NCBI GenBank assembly: GCA_024636135.1
Contig: JAGXHP010000156.1
Span: 1-28,079, forward strand
From: Chloroflexota bacterium
Lineage (GTDB): Bacteria > Chloroflexota > Limnocylindria > QHBO01
DNA length: 28,079 bases
Direction of reading: 5' to 3'
The translations under genes and the position numbers were made by a program. Below are positions 20,913 through 28,079 of this stretch, piece after piece. Under the pieces are notes generated by a model. That model had not been told where the DNA came from and ran no database searches. It worked only from the letters and a program-made list of their open reading frames with translations. The first letter of the stretch is position 1. Each line of letters opens with the position of its first letter.

Positions 20913-22823
20913 CTACCCCGCCGGGGTCAGGCTGTCGGTCAACGGCACGGCCTGGAGCCCAGGCCCTTCGGGCAGGCCCCAGCCAGCCAGCTCGCCTTCG
21001 TGGATCAGCGCGAACGACCACCTCCCGATGCGGCGCGTCTCGACGCTGCTCAGGGCGGCCGAGCGGAGCTCGGCGAGGACGACGGTCCGCCGCTCGGCGA
21101 CACGACCACGTTCATCGAAGCGGAAGGCGGTGACCACCGGGCCGGCCGCAATCAGTCGCGCCGGAGCGGCCCGATCTTCGGACTCGAGCACGCGGTCCAC
21201 ATCACGCTCGATGTCGCGATTGCCGGCGCCCGCCTCGACCCACGCACCACCGTAGCGAGGATCGACCAGGTGAACGAACGTGCGGCCGTCGTGGACGCGC
21301 CGCCGGTCGATTTCCGTGTCGACCGCGCCGGAGATCGCGGTCAGGTGACGTCGCTCGGGACCATCCGGGCCGAGCGACAGCAGCGCGTGTCTGCCCGGTG
21401 GCAGGCCGATCACGGTCCCAGGCTCGAGCAATGCTTCCTCGACCAGTCCCATGGCGCGCGCGGTGGCGGATTCTGCGACCCACCACGCGCCGATCGACGC
21501 GTCGTCGATGTGCAGCCAGGAGCCATCGCGGCCGATGAGCCGCGCGCGACTGTCGGCGAGGACCCACCGGCGATCGACCACCTCGAGTGAACGCGACTCG
21601 ACCGTCGTCCCATCGGCCGCCAGTCGGACCAGCTCGTGCGTCCCGGCCTCGAGGATCACCGACAGATCGTCGGTGATGGGATCGGCGTCGATGCGGGTGG
21701 TCATCGGCCATGAGACTGCCAGCATGGACCTGCCGGCCTCATCGGCAATGCCGGTCCCCGCCCCCACATCGTAGGTCGCACTCATCTCCAGCGGCGCGGC
21801 CGGGGAGACGGTGGCGACACGCGATCGGGCGTCGTAGTCGACCGTCGCAGGAACCGGCACGCCATCCGCGTCGCGCAGCACCAGGGACGCGGCGTCGACC
21901 CCCGACACGGCCTCGGAGAACTGGACCCGAATCGGCGAGTCGGCGCCGTGGTCCGTTGTCGGAGTCTCGAGCGTCGCCGTCGGCGCGGTGCGGTCCCACG
22001 CCCGGGCCGGCGAGAGGTCCGGATTTCCCGCAAAGGCGTACCAGTAGTTCGGCGGTCCGTCCGTGTACTTCGTGCGATGCAGCCAGATCGCCTGGCCCGC
22101 GGCGAAGGGATGCGCCTGGGACGTCAACGCCGACGGGACGAATCGCGCGTCCGACGCGAACGCCGTGCCAAACGACGCGAACCGGTTGCCCAGCAGCCGG
22201 GTCACGAGGTCCGCCGCTCCCCGGTCGAAGTCCGTGGCGAAGTAGGCGGACCCGCCCATCGTGAACACCTTGCGGGAGTAGTAAGCGACGCGCTGGGCCG
22301 CCACGGCCGGCGTCGCCGCGGGCTGTCCGCCTTCCGATGCGCCCGGCGCGTAGCAGGTGTTCGAGTAGATCATCACGAATCCCGGGGCTGGTCGGGCGTT
22401 GGCGACGATCCAATCCTCGCCGACGTACTCCAGCTCGCCCCCCAGGCTGTCGCCGTGCGTGCCACGTGCCCGCGGGCCCTGGAGGCCCCAGCCGTTCTGA
22501 CGAGCGCTGTTCAGGGCTCCGTAGGGACTCGGATGGCCATACCCGTGGCCGAAGTAGATGATGACGTTCGCGTCGGCGACGGCGGCGAGCACATTGGCCT
22601 TGGTGGCATGCGGCGAGACGGCTCGCGCCACCTGGGCTCCGTGCTGCTCTGCCGCACGGGCGGCGGCATCGGCGAGAGCCAGATAGGTCGGCGTCAGCTC
22701 ACCAACCGGTCCGACGATGATCGCGACCTTGGTGGGAGACGCGGCGCGGGATGGCGTGACGGGCAGGCCGAGGGCCGCTGCCAGGCAGAGCATGGCCAGG
22801 GCAGCGCGGAACAGGGGTGGCAA
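20913..22823 (-). CDS. Secreted caspase-like (clan CD) protein with SbsA-type Ig domain
   Basis: A ~636-aa exported protein. Seen: a signal peptide (PPLFRAALAMLCLAAALG, cleavage after SRA), then an alpha/beta domain with VIIYFGHGYG (His93) and VMIYSNTCYAPGAS (Cys157), the spacing and strand context of a His-Cys dyad in caspase/gingipain-like peptidases. Residues about 277-367 (TAPTATLETP to ADEAGRSM) match a bacterial Ig-like domain of the SbsA/Big_5 type (IRVQFSEAVSGV). The last ~270 residues are unrecognised, beta-rich and without repeats. Activity is not proven. Start uncertain: a TTG at 22823 with GGAG 7 nt upstream gives an ideal signal peptide; GTG 22889 and ATG 22979 would add 22 or 52 residues before it. 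It is divergent from typA. Confidence 0.8.
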   Translation of the reverse strand: MPPLFRAALAMLCLAAALGLPVTPSRAASPTKVAIIVGPVGELTPTYLALADAAARAAEQHGAQVARAVSPHATKANVLAAVADANVIIYFGHGYGHPSPYGALNSARQNGWGLQGPRARGTHGDSLGGELEYVGEDWIVANARPAPGFVMIYSNTCYAPGASEGGQPAATPAVAAQRVAYYSRKVFTMGGSAYFATDFDRGAADLVTRLLGNRFASFGTAFASDARFVPSALTSQAHPFAAGQAIWLHRTKYTDGPPNYWYAFAGNPDLSPARAWDRTAPTATLETPTTDHGADSPIRVQFSEAVSGVDAASLVLRDADGVPVPATVDYDARSRVATVSPAAPLEMSATYDVGAGTGIADEAGRSMLAVSWPMTTRIDADPITDDLSVILEAGTHELVRLAADGTTVESRSLEVVDRRWVLADSRARLIGRDGSWLHIDDASIGAWWVAESATARAMGLVEEALLEPGTVIGLPPGRHALLSLGPDGPERRHLTAISGAVDTEIDRRRVHDGRTFVHLVDPRYGGAWVEAGAGNRDIERDVDRVLESEDRAAPARLIAAGPVVTAFRFDERGRVAERRTVVLAELRSAALSSVETRRIGRWSFALIHEGELAGWGLPEGPGLQAVPLTDSLTPAG

Positions 22824-22983
22824 CGGGAGCTCCGGGTTGTCGGGGGGTGATACGGCTGGCGATCGGTTGGGGCGATCGGGCACGCTCACCGTACGGGTCC
22901 ACCCGAGGACCTCCCATAGCCGATGGGGCCCCCGGGGGAGTGGTACTTCCGGAGCACCGACTGCGGCTTGGCCGCTCATCTGC

Positions 22984-22989
22984 GACGAT
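22984..22989 (+). promoter_or_regulatory. Weak candidate -10 for typA
   Basis: GACGAT lies 7 nt before the ATG at 22997, one base from the TANNNT pattern of the other leaderless genes. No Shine-Dalgarno is present, which favours the same mode of initiation, but the hexamer match is poor. Confidence 0.3.
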
Positions 22990-22996
22990 GGGGCCG

Positions 22997-24883
22997 ATGA
23001 CGACCGCCACACGCCACGACCTGCGCAACCTCGCGATCATCGCCCACGTCGACCACGGCAAGACGACGCTGGTCGACGGCATGCTGCGCCAGACCGGAAC
23101 CTTCCGTGCCAACGAGGCCGTGGTGGACCGCGTGCTCGACTCCGGTGATCTCGAGCGCGAGAAGGGCATCACCATCCTCGCCAAGCAGACGACCGTCGAT
23201 GTCGACGGCGTTCGCCTCAACATCGTCGACACGCCCGGGCACGCGGACTTCGGCGGCGAGGTGGAACGCTCGCTGCTCATGGTGGATGCGGTCCTGCTGC
23301 TCGTCGACGCGGCCGAGGGGCCGCTGCCGCAGACCCGCTACGTGCTCCAGAAGGCGATGCAGCGCCACCTGCCCGTTGTGGTGGCGCTCAACAAGATCGA
23401 CCGATCCGACGCCCGCCCCGCCGAGGTGCTCGACGAGGTGTACGAGCTGTTCATCGATCTGGGCGCCGATGAGCACCAGATCGAGTTCCCGGTGGTCTAC
23501 ACCAACGCCAAGGCCGGGACGGCGACCACGGACCTCGCCGATCCCGGAACCGACCTGCGACCCCTGCTCGACATCCTGGTCGAGGTCACGCCGCCGCCGA
23601 CCCACGAGGAGGGCCATCCACTTCAGCTCCTCGTCACCAACCTCTCGGCGAATGAGTACGTGGGACGCATGGCCGTCGGCCGCATCCACAACGGCACGAT
23701 CCGGGTCGGCCAGCGGGTGACGATCGTGCGCGAGGAGCCCGAGGACCCGGACGGGTCGGTCGAGCCGGGGCGCAGCATGACGCTGACGGGCACGGTCACC
23801 GCCCTCCAGACGGCCCACGGCATCGATCGCGTCGACATCACCGAAGCGGTGGCTGGCGACATCGTGTCGGTCGCCGGGCTGCCGGAGGTGACGATCGGTG
23901 ACACGCTGACCGATCCCGCCGACCCGCGACCACTCCCCCGCCTCGACGTTGACGCACCGACCCTGCGCATGACGTTCGGCGTCAACTCCTCGCCGATGGC
24001 CGGGCGTGACGGCACGTTCCTCACCTCCCGCCAGATCCGGGCCCGGCTCGACCGCGAGGTGCTCGGCAACGTGGCGATCGAGATCCACCCCACCGGGTCC
24101 GGGGAGACGTTCGAGGTCCGCGGCCGCGGTGAGCTCCAGCTGGCCGTGCTCATCGAGCAGATGCGCCGCGAGGGCTTCGAGCTCACGATCAGTCGTCCCG
24201 AGGTCATCCTGCGCACCGAGAACGGCGAGACCCAGGAGCCGTACGAGCGAGTGACGATCGACATCCCACCCGACTACATCGGCGTGGTGCAGCAGGCGCT
24301 CGCCGGCCGGCGCGGTCGCCTCGAGCAGATGAGCACCGATGCGGACGGCCGGGTCCGGATGGAGTTCATCATCCCGACCCGCGGGCTGATCGGCTATCGC
24401 GGGCAGCTGCTGTCCGACACCCGTGGCACCGCCCTGCTGCATCAGCTCGGCGAGGGATACGGTCCATGGGCGGGTGAGGTGACGCATCGGACGAGCGGCG
24501 TGCTCGTCGCCGATCGCACCGGCGAGACGCGCGCGTATGCGCTGTCGTCACTTGTCGAGCGCAGCGAGCTGTTCGTCGGTCCGTCGACCGAGGTGTACGA
24601 GGGCATGATCATCGGGGAGAACGCGCGGCCCGGCGACATGGACGTCAACCCCACGAAGTCGAAGGCACTCTCAAAGATGCGGACCCAGGCGACGGACGGC
24701 GACTACCGCATCCACACCCCGCCGCGGGTCCTCACCCTCGAATCCGCGATTGAGTTCATCGCGGCCGACGAGCTGGTGGAGGTCACGCCGTCGGCCATCC
24801 GGCTGCGCAAGCGCCTGCTGGGCCAGCACGAGCGCCGGCGCGCCGCCGGCGCCGCCCACAAGTCGGGCGTGGGAGCCGGCTGA
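22997..24883 (+). CDS. typA: Translational GTPase TypA/BipA
   Basis: This 628-aa ribosome-associated GTPase belongs to the elongation-factor family and acts in ribosome assembly and stress adaptation. Seen: G1 AHVDHGKT (16-23), G2-region REKGITI, G3 DTPGH (78-82) and G4 NKID (132-135); then domain II, the III/V domains with GRGELQLAVLIEQMRREGFE, and the TypA-specific C-terminal block GLIGYRGQLLSDTRGTA and GMIIGE, with the NPTK and KALSKMR motifs. Length matches the family (~600-620 aa). The ATG at 22997 puts G1 at the correct distance from the N-terminus. Pyruvate kinase follows 38 bp downstream under its own promoter. Confidence 0.97.
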   Translation: MTTATRHDLRNLAIIAHVDHGKTTLVDGMLRQTGTFRANEAVVDRVLDSGDLEREKGITILAKQTTVDVDGVRLNIVDTPGHADFGGEVERSLLMVDAVLLLVDAAEGPLPQTRYVLQKAMQRHLPVVVALNKIDRSDARPAEVLDEVYELFIDLGADEHQIEFPVVYTNAKAGTATTDLADPGTDLRPLLDILVEVTPPPTHEEGHPLQLLVTNLSANEYVGRMAVGRIHNGTIRVGQRVTIVREEPEDPDGSVEPGRSMTLTGTVTALQTAHGIDRVDITEAVAGDIVSVAGLPEVTIGDTLTDPADPRPLPRLDVDAPTLRMTFGVNSSPMAGRDGTFLTSRQIRARLDREVLGNVAIEIHPTGSGETFEVRGRGELQLAVLIEQMRREGFELTISRPEVILRTENGETQEPYERVTIDIPPDYIGVVQQALAGRRGRLEQMSTDADGRVRMEFIIPTRGLIGYRGQLLSDTRGTALLHQLGEGYGPWAGEVTHRTSGVLVADRTGETRAYALSSLVERSELFVGPSTEVYEGMIIGENARPGDMDVNPTKSKALSKMRTQATDGDYRIHTPPRVLTLESAIEFIAADELVEVTPSAIRLRKRLLGQHERRRAAGAAHKSGVGAG

Positions 24884-24909
24884 GGCACTCCGGCATCCGA
24901 GGTGTGACC

Positions 24910-24915
24910 TAGACT
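24910..24915 (+). promoter_or_regulatory. Probable -10 element, leaderless promoter of pyk
   Basis: TAGACT ends exactly 6 nt before the GTG at 24922. The GAAGGG between them could be taken as a Shine-Dalgarno but lies too close to the start codon to work as one. Confidence 0.6.
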
Positions 24916-24921
24916 CGAAGG

Positions 24922-26328
24922 GTGACGCAGCCCCGCACGAAGCTCGTGTGCACCATCGGCCCGGCCAGCATCGACCGCGTCGACGAGCTGGTGGCGGCCG
25001 GCATGGACGTCGCGCGCATAAACTTCAGCCACGGGAGCCCGGACGAGCACGCCCTGGCCGCTCGACGCGTCCGCGAGGCCGCCGCAGCGACCGAGAAGAA
25101 CGTGGCGGTCATGGCCGACCTGTCGGGCCCGAAGATCCGCCTCGGCGATCTGCGTGACGACGAGGTCGTCCTCGAAACCGGAGCGACGTTTCAGCTGCGG
25201 TCCGCGACCGGCCCCGGCGACAGGGACGGGGCTCACGTGAGCCAGTCGGGTCTCGCGCAGGAGCTCGAAGCGGGCGACCGCATTCTGCTCGCCGACGGGG
25301 CTGCGGAGCTTCGCGTCACGGCGCTGGATGGCGGCGACGTGACGACCGAGGTGGTGCGCGGAGGTTTGATTCGAGCGCACGCCGGGGTCAGCGTGCCGTC
25401 CGATCGCCTGTCGAGCCCATCCCTGACGCCGAGGGACCGCGCCGATGCACCGCGCGCCATCGAGCTGGGCGCCGACTTCGTCGCCCAGTCGTTCGTGCGC
25501 CGCGCGAGCGATGTGGCAGAGCTGAGGAAGCTGCTGGGGCCGGATGGGCCACCCATCGTGGCCAAGGTCGAAACGAGGCCGGCCATCGCCGATTTCGACG
25601 CGATCTGTGACGCGGCCGACGCGGTGATGATCGCCCGAGGCGACCTCGGCGTGGAGCTGCCCTACGAGGAGGTACCGATCCTCCAGAAGCAGCTGGTGCG
25701 GCGCGCCCTCGACCGCGGTACACCCACGATCGTGGCAACGCAGATGCTGGAGTCGATGGTCGCCTCGCCGCGCCCGACCCGCGCTGAGGCGAGTGACGTC
25801 GCGAACGCGATCTTCGACGGCGCTGACGCGATCATGCTCTCCGGCGAGACCGCCATCGGCGAGTACCCGATCCTGGCGGCAGAGGCGGCGGGCCGGATCA
25901 GCCGGCTGTGCGAGGAGCAGGGCGCGGCATATCTTGCCGCGGGCGCACCCGCCGGCGCCGAGACGGATGCCGATGCGCTGGCGTACGCGGCCGTCGCCCT
26001 CGCCGCGGCGGACCGCGACGTATCCGCGATCGCCTGCTACACCCGCACCGGTCGAACCGCGCGCATCCTGTCGGCGCTGCGGCCGCGGGTGCCCATCCAC
26101 GCGTTCTCGCCCGATCCCGCCGTCGTCGCGCGATTGGCTCTCGTCCACGGAGTACTTGCCCGGCCCTGCGTCCCGCCTGACGACTCGGGCGAGCGTCTGG
26201 GCCTCATGGCCTGGCTGATCGGCGAGGATCGATCGCTGGAGCCGGATACCGCGGTCGTGCTGGTGGCCTCGACCGCACGCGCGGGGAGCGGCCCGAACCT
26301 GCTCGAGGTCCACCGCGTCCCCGCCTGA
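24922..26328 (+). CDS. pyk: Pyruvate kinase
   Basis: This 468-aa glycolytic enzyme converts phosphoenolpyruvate and ADP to pyruvate and ATP. Seen: N-terminal TKLVCTIGPAS, RINFSHGS, DLSGPKIRLG (ADP/phosphate site), the B-domain, FVAQSFVRR, AKVET (catalytic Lys; most homologues have IEN, here VET), MIARGDLGVE (metal ligands), TIVATQMLESM and DVANAIFDGADAIMLSGETA. The C-terminal effector domain is complete. The GTG start is set by the leaderless promoter hexamer and by the family N-terminus. Its TGA directly abuts the stop of the convergent asparaginase gene with no bases between. Confidence 0.96.
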   Translation: MTQPRTKLVCTIGPASIDRVDELVAAGMDVARINFSHGSPDEHALAARRVREAAAATEKNVAVMADLSGPKIRLGDLRDDEVVLETGATFQLRSATGPGDRDGAHVSQSGLAQELEAGDRILLADGAAELRVTALDGGDVTTEVVRGGLIRAHAGVSVPSDRLSSPSLTPRDRADAPRAIELGADFVAQSFVRRASDVAELRKLLGPDGPPIVAKVETRPAIADFDAICDAADAVMIARGDLGVELPYEEVPILQKQLVRRALDRGTPTIVATQMLESMVASPRPTRAEASDVANAIFDGADAIMLSGETAIGEYPILAAEAAGRISRLCEEQGAAYLAAGAPAGAETDADALAYAAVALAAADRDVSAIACYTRTGRTARILSALRPRVPIHAFSPDPAVVARLALVHGVLARPCVPPDDSGERLGLMAWLIGEDRSLEPDTAVVLVASTARAGSGPNLLEVHRVPA

Positions 26329-27315
26329 TCAGGGAGTTCCGCGCCCTCCGCCATAGTGCGCGAAGCATGCGGCCAGGTCCGCCGCATCGAGGCCCGCGCC
26401 GAGGCCCAGCGCCAGGAGCACCCGGCACTTCAGCGGGTGCAGCGTGCCCGAGAAGATCGCCCCGGCCTCCCACCATGCCGAGCTGCCGCCCGGAAACGCG
26501 TATCCGGCGAGCGGCCGCCCCGATCCGGTGCGGGTCGCGAGCACCACCGGCATCCCGCCATCGATGAGCGGCCGAACGAGGTCGAGGTAGGCCACCGGGG
26601 TATTGCCTCCACCGGCGGCAGCCACCACCGCGCCAGCCGGACGTGGACCGAGATGCGGCTCCTCGTCGAGGACGACCGTCAGCAGCGGGATCGGCAGGCG
26701 TGCGCGCTCGGGCATCGATGGCAGACGCACGGGTGTCCGCTGCCGAAGCAGCGTCACGCTGCCGTCGGCCACCATCCCGAGGCGCCCGGCATTGGGGCTC
26801 TGGAACGTGGCGTGCGCGTGGGTGTGGGTCTTGCGCACGTCATCTGCCCCATGGATCTCCCCGGCCATGACCAGCACGACGCCCTGGCCACGGAGCTGCG
26901 GATCGGCCGCCGCGGCGATCGCGTTCCGGAGGTTCTCGGGCCCGTCGTAGGCGTCCTGGGTGGCGGAACGCATGGCCCCGACGACCACGACCGGCTTGCT
27001 GCCGAGCGGCAGGAGATCCCAGGCGAACGCCGTCTCCTCGATGACATCGGTGCCCTGCACGACGACGGCGCCGTCGATCTCGGGGCGTTGGAGCTGCGTG
27101 GCCACGATGCGGCCGAGTTCCAGGACCTGGTCGAAGCTCAGGTGCGATGCCGGGATGAGGCCCCAGTCGATCGGCTCGACGTCGGCGATCGTGTCGAGGC
27201 CCGGCACCGACGCGAGAAGGTCAACGCCGCGCAGGGTCGGAACGTTGCCGGCACTCCCGACATCCGAGCGCATCGCAATGGTCCCGCCAGTGAAGACGAC
27301 CGCAACGCGTGCCAT
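26329..27315 (-). CDS. L-asparaginase (bacterial type I/II family)
   Basis: This 328-aa enzyme hydrolyses L-asparagine to aspartate and ammonia. Seen: the first threonine motif FTGGTIAM (Thr12 or Thr9 region), the second VVVQGTDVIEET (87-94) with its Thr-Asp pair, and VGAMRSATQDAYDG with the following segment expected for the substrate loop. No signal peptide, so cytoplasmic. The ATG at 27315 puts TGGT at the usual distance; seven more codons are possible upstream. CATACT 7 nt before the start may be its -10. Glutaminase side activity cannot be excluded. Confidence 0.92.
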   Translation of the reverse strand: MARVAVVFTGGTIAMRSDVGSAGNVPTLRGVDLLASVPGLDTIADVEPIDWGLIPASHLSFDQVLELGRIVATQLQRPEIDGAVVVQGTDVIEETAFAWDLLPLGSKPVVVVGAMRSATQDAYDGPENLRNAIAAAADPQLRGQGVVLVMAGEIHGADDVRKTHTHAHATFQSPNAGRLGMVADGSVTLLRQRTPVRLPSMPERARLPIPLLTVVLDEEPHLGPRPAGAVVAAAGGGNTPVAYLDLVRPLIDGGMPVVLATRTGSGRPLAGYAFPGGSSAWWEAGAIFSGTLHPLKCRVLLALGLGAGLDAADLAACFAHYGGGRGTP

Positions 27316-27322
27316 GGCCGCA

Positions 27323-27328
27323 AGTATG
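27323..27328 (-). promoter_or_regulatory. Weak candidate -10 for the asparaginase gene
   Basis: CATACT on the minus strand lies 7 nt before the ATG at 27315, one base off TATACT. No Shine-Dalgarno is seen. Confidence 0.35.
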
Positions 27329-27348
27329 GCCGCCACCGCCGGCTCGGA

Positions 27349-28014
27349 TCAGCGCTGCGATGCGCTCCGCGCGAGCAGCTCGGTGAGGATCTCGATCTCG
27401 ACCGGCTTGATGAGGTGCTCGTCGAAGCCGGCGCGCTCCGATTTGGCACGGTCGTCCGGGTGCCCCCAGCCGGTCAGGGCGAGCAGCAGGATGGAGGCTC
27501 CCCACTCGGTTGCCCGGATCCGCTCCGCGACCTCGTAGCCGTTGAGCTGCGGCAGGCCGATGTCGAGCAGGATGGCCTGCGGACGCAGCTCCTCCGCCAT
27601 GGTCAGGGCCGTCTGTCCGTCGTGCGCGACGTGGACCTCGTTGCCGTCGAGCTCGAGCAGTCCGGCAAGGGCGTCGGCCGCGTCGCGGTTGTCGTCCACG
27701 ATGAGGACCCGCTGGGGCGAATGGGGATGCCCCATCCCGACGGGCGGCGCCTCGTCGCCCGGCGCGGCGAGGATGACCGGGAGATGGACGCGGAACTGGC
27801 TCCCCAGCCCGGCTCCCTCGCTGGTCACCTCGATCGAGCCACCATGCAGGCGCGCGAGGTGATCGGCCAGCGTGAGGCCAACGCCGAGTCCGTCCTGGCC
27901 GCTCGACGGCCCGCGCGTGAACATGTCGAAGATCCGCGCCTGGTGCTCGGGCGGAATCCCGACCCCGTGATCGGTGACGGTCACCACCACATCGCTCCCC
28001 TGGCGGACCGCCTC
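27349..28014 (-). CDS. Hybrid histidine kinase, C-terminal part (HATPase + receiver)
   Basis: Partial gene running off the real sequence at the palindrome centre. Seen: ATP-binding domain from its G1 box (VTVTDHGVGIPPEH) through the G2 box (GQDGLGVGLTLADHLARLHGG), a short linker, then a complete receiver domain with the acidic pair VDDN, phospho-acceptor Asp in ILLDIGLPQLNGYE and the conserved Lys in LIKPVE. Sensor region, phospho-His helix and N box are missing. An apparent ATG at 28062 gives 16 extra residues (MIGDGHHHIAPLADRL), but these come from the mirrored arm and are not genuine. The kinase would phosphorylate its own receiver; output unknown. Confidence 0.85.
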   Translation of the reverse strand, partial: EAVRQGSDVVVTVTDHGVGIPPEHQARIFDMFTRGPSSGQDGLGVGLTLADHLARLHGGSIEVTSEGAGLGSQFRVHLPVILAAPGDEAPPVGMGHPHSPQRVLIVDDNRDAADALAGLLELDGNEVHVAHDGQTALTMAEELRPQAILLDIGLPQLNGYEVAERIRATEWGASILLLALTGWGHPDDRAKSERAGFDEHLIKPVEIEILTELLARSASQR

Positions 28015-28079
28015 GAGGCGGTCCGCCAGGGGAGCGATGTGGTGGTGACCGTCACCGATCACGGGGTCGGGATTCCGCC
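27950..28079. repeat. Perfect 130-bp palindrome at the window end (probable assembly fold-back)
   Basis: Bases 28015-28079 are the exact reverse complement of 27950-28014: two 65-bp arms, centre CTC|GAG, no loop and no mismatch, ending precisely at the last base. The left arm is the natural continuation of the kinase gene; the right arm simply reads it back. Confidence 0.95.

Noticed and set aside
22976..24487. Long minus-strand open frame opposite typA
   Set aside because: Antisense of the GTPase coding sequence; no domain, and the sense strand carries all GTPase motifs.
28015..28062. Native N-terminus of the kinase from ATG 28062
   Set aside because: The segment is the exact mirror of the downstream arm, so these codons are antisense copies of the gene's own sequence.

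Overview
The window is 28 kb of GC-rich bacterial DNA, roughly two-thirds G+C by eye. It has short intergenic gaps, frequent GTG/TTG starts, and many genes with no Shine-Dalgarno that instead carry a TANNNT hexamer 6-7 nt before the start codon, as expected for leaderless mRNAs. With the pyrophosphate-type phosphofructokinase, the SemiSWEET and the overall style, this suggests a Chloroflexota (Limnocylindria-like) or possibly actinobacterial genome, probably metagenome-assembled. There is no rRNA, tRNA or other marker to settle the taxonomy. No CRISPR array, phage, IS element or RNA gene was recognised.

Layout. 55-2520: two divergent paralogous FAD-dependent oxidoreductases sharing a 30-bp gap. 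2533-4173 (minus): a Tat-exported Rieske protein and a patatin-like lipase, with a degenerate tandem hairpin array of about 110-bp units at 4221-4626 upstream. 4639-7268 (minus): a PPi-type phosphofructokinase overlapping an MFS exporter by 4 nt. 7461-9732 (plus): a secreted beta-helix protein, then a 63-aa Cys-rich protein with a P-loop nucleotide/polynucleotide kinase. 9744-9949: first copy of a non-coding repeat element, followed by an EamA exporter and a self-processing P1 (DmpA-type) peptidase. 12100-12624: a gene-poor gap holding hairpins and the C-terminal remnant of a dipeptide-type ABC permease. 12625-14466: thioesterase, small hypothetical protein, msrA and a VOC-fold protein. 14487-16619: a 34-codon membrane peptide, an alpha/beta hydrolase with an Asp nucleophile, and a secreted trypsin-like protease. 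16699-16933: second copy of the repeat element, followed by a MarR-DHA2 efflux operon. 19208-20807: SemiSWEET, methyltransferase and a 38-codon membrane peptide. 20913-27315: secreted caspase-like/Ig protein, typA, pyk and L-asparaginase. 27349-28014: the truncated end of a hybrid histidine kinase. The window closes in a perfect 130-bp palindrome with no loop (27950-28079), most likely a fold-back artefact at a contig end.

The genes do not form one pathway. The coherent pieces are the two glycolytic enzymes (PPi-PFK, pyruvate kinase), small-molecule efflux (two MFS, one EamA), repair/detoxification (MsrA, VOC, hydrolase) and export of hydrolases. The least explained parts are non-coding: the two-copy element found at nearly the same distance upstream of two unrelated exporter genes, the CCGAT-N2-ATCGG hairpin array, and the widespread leaderless promoter pattern.
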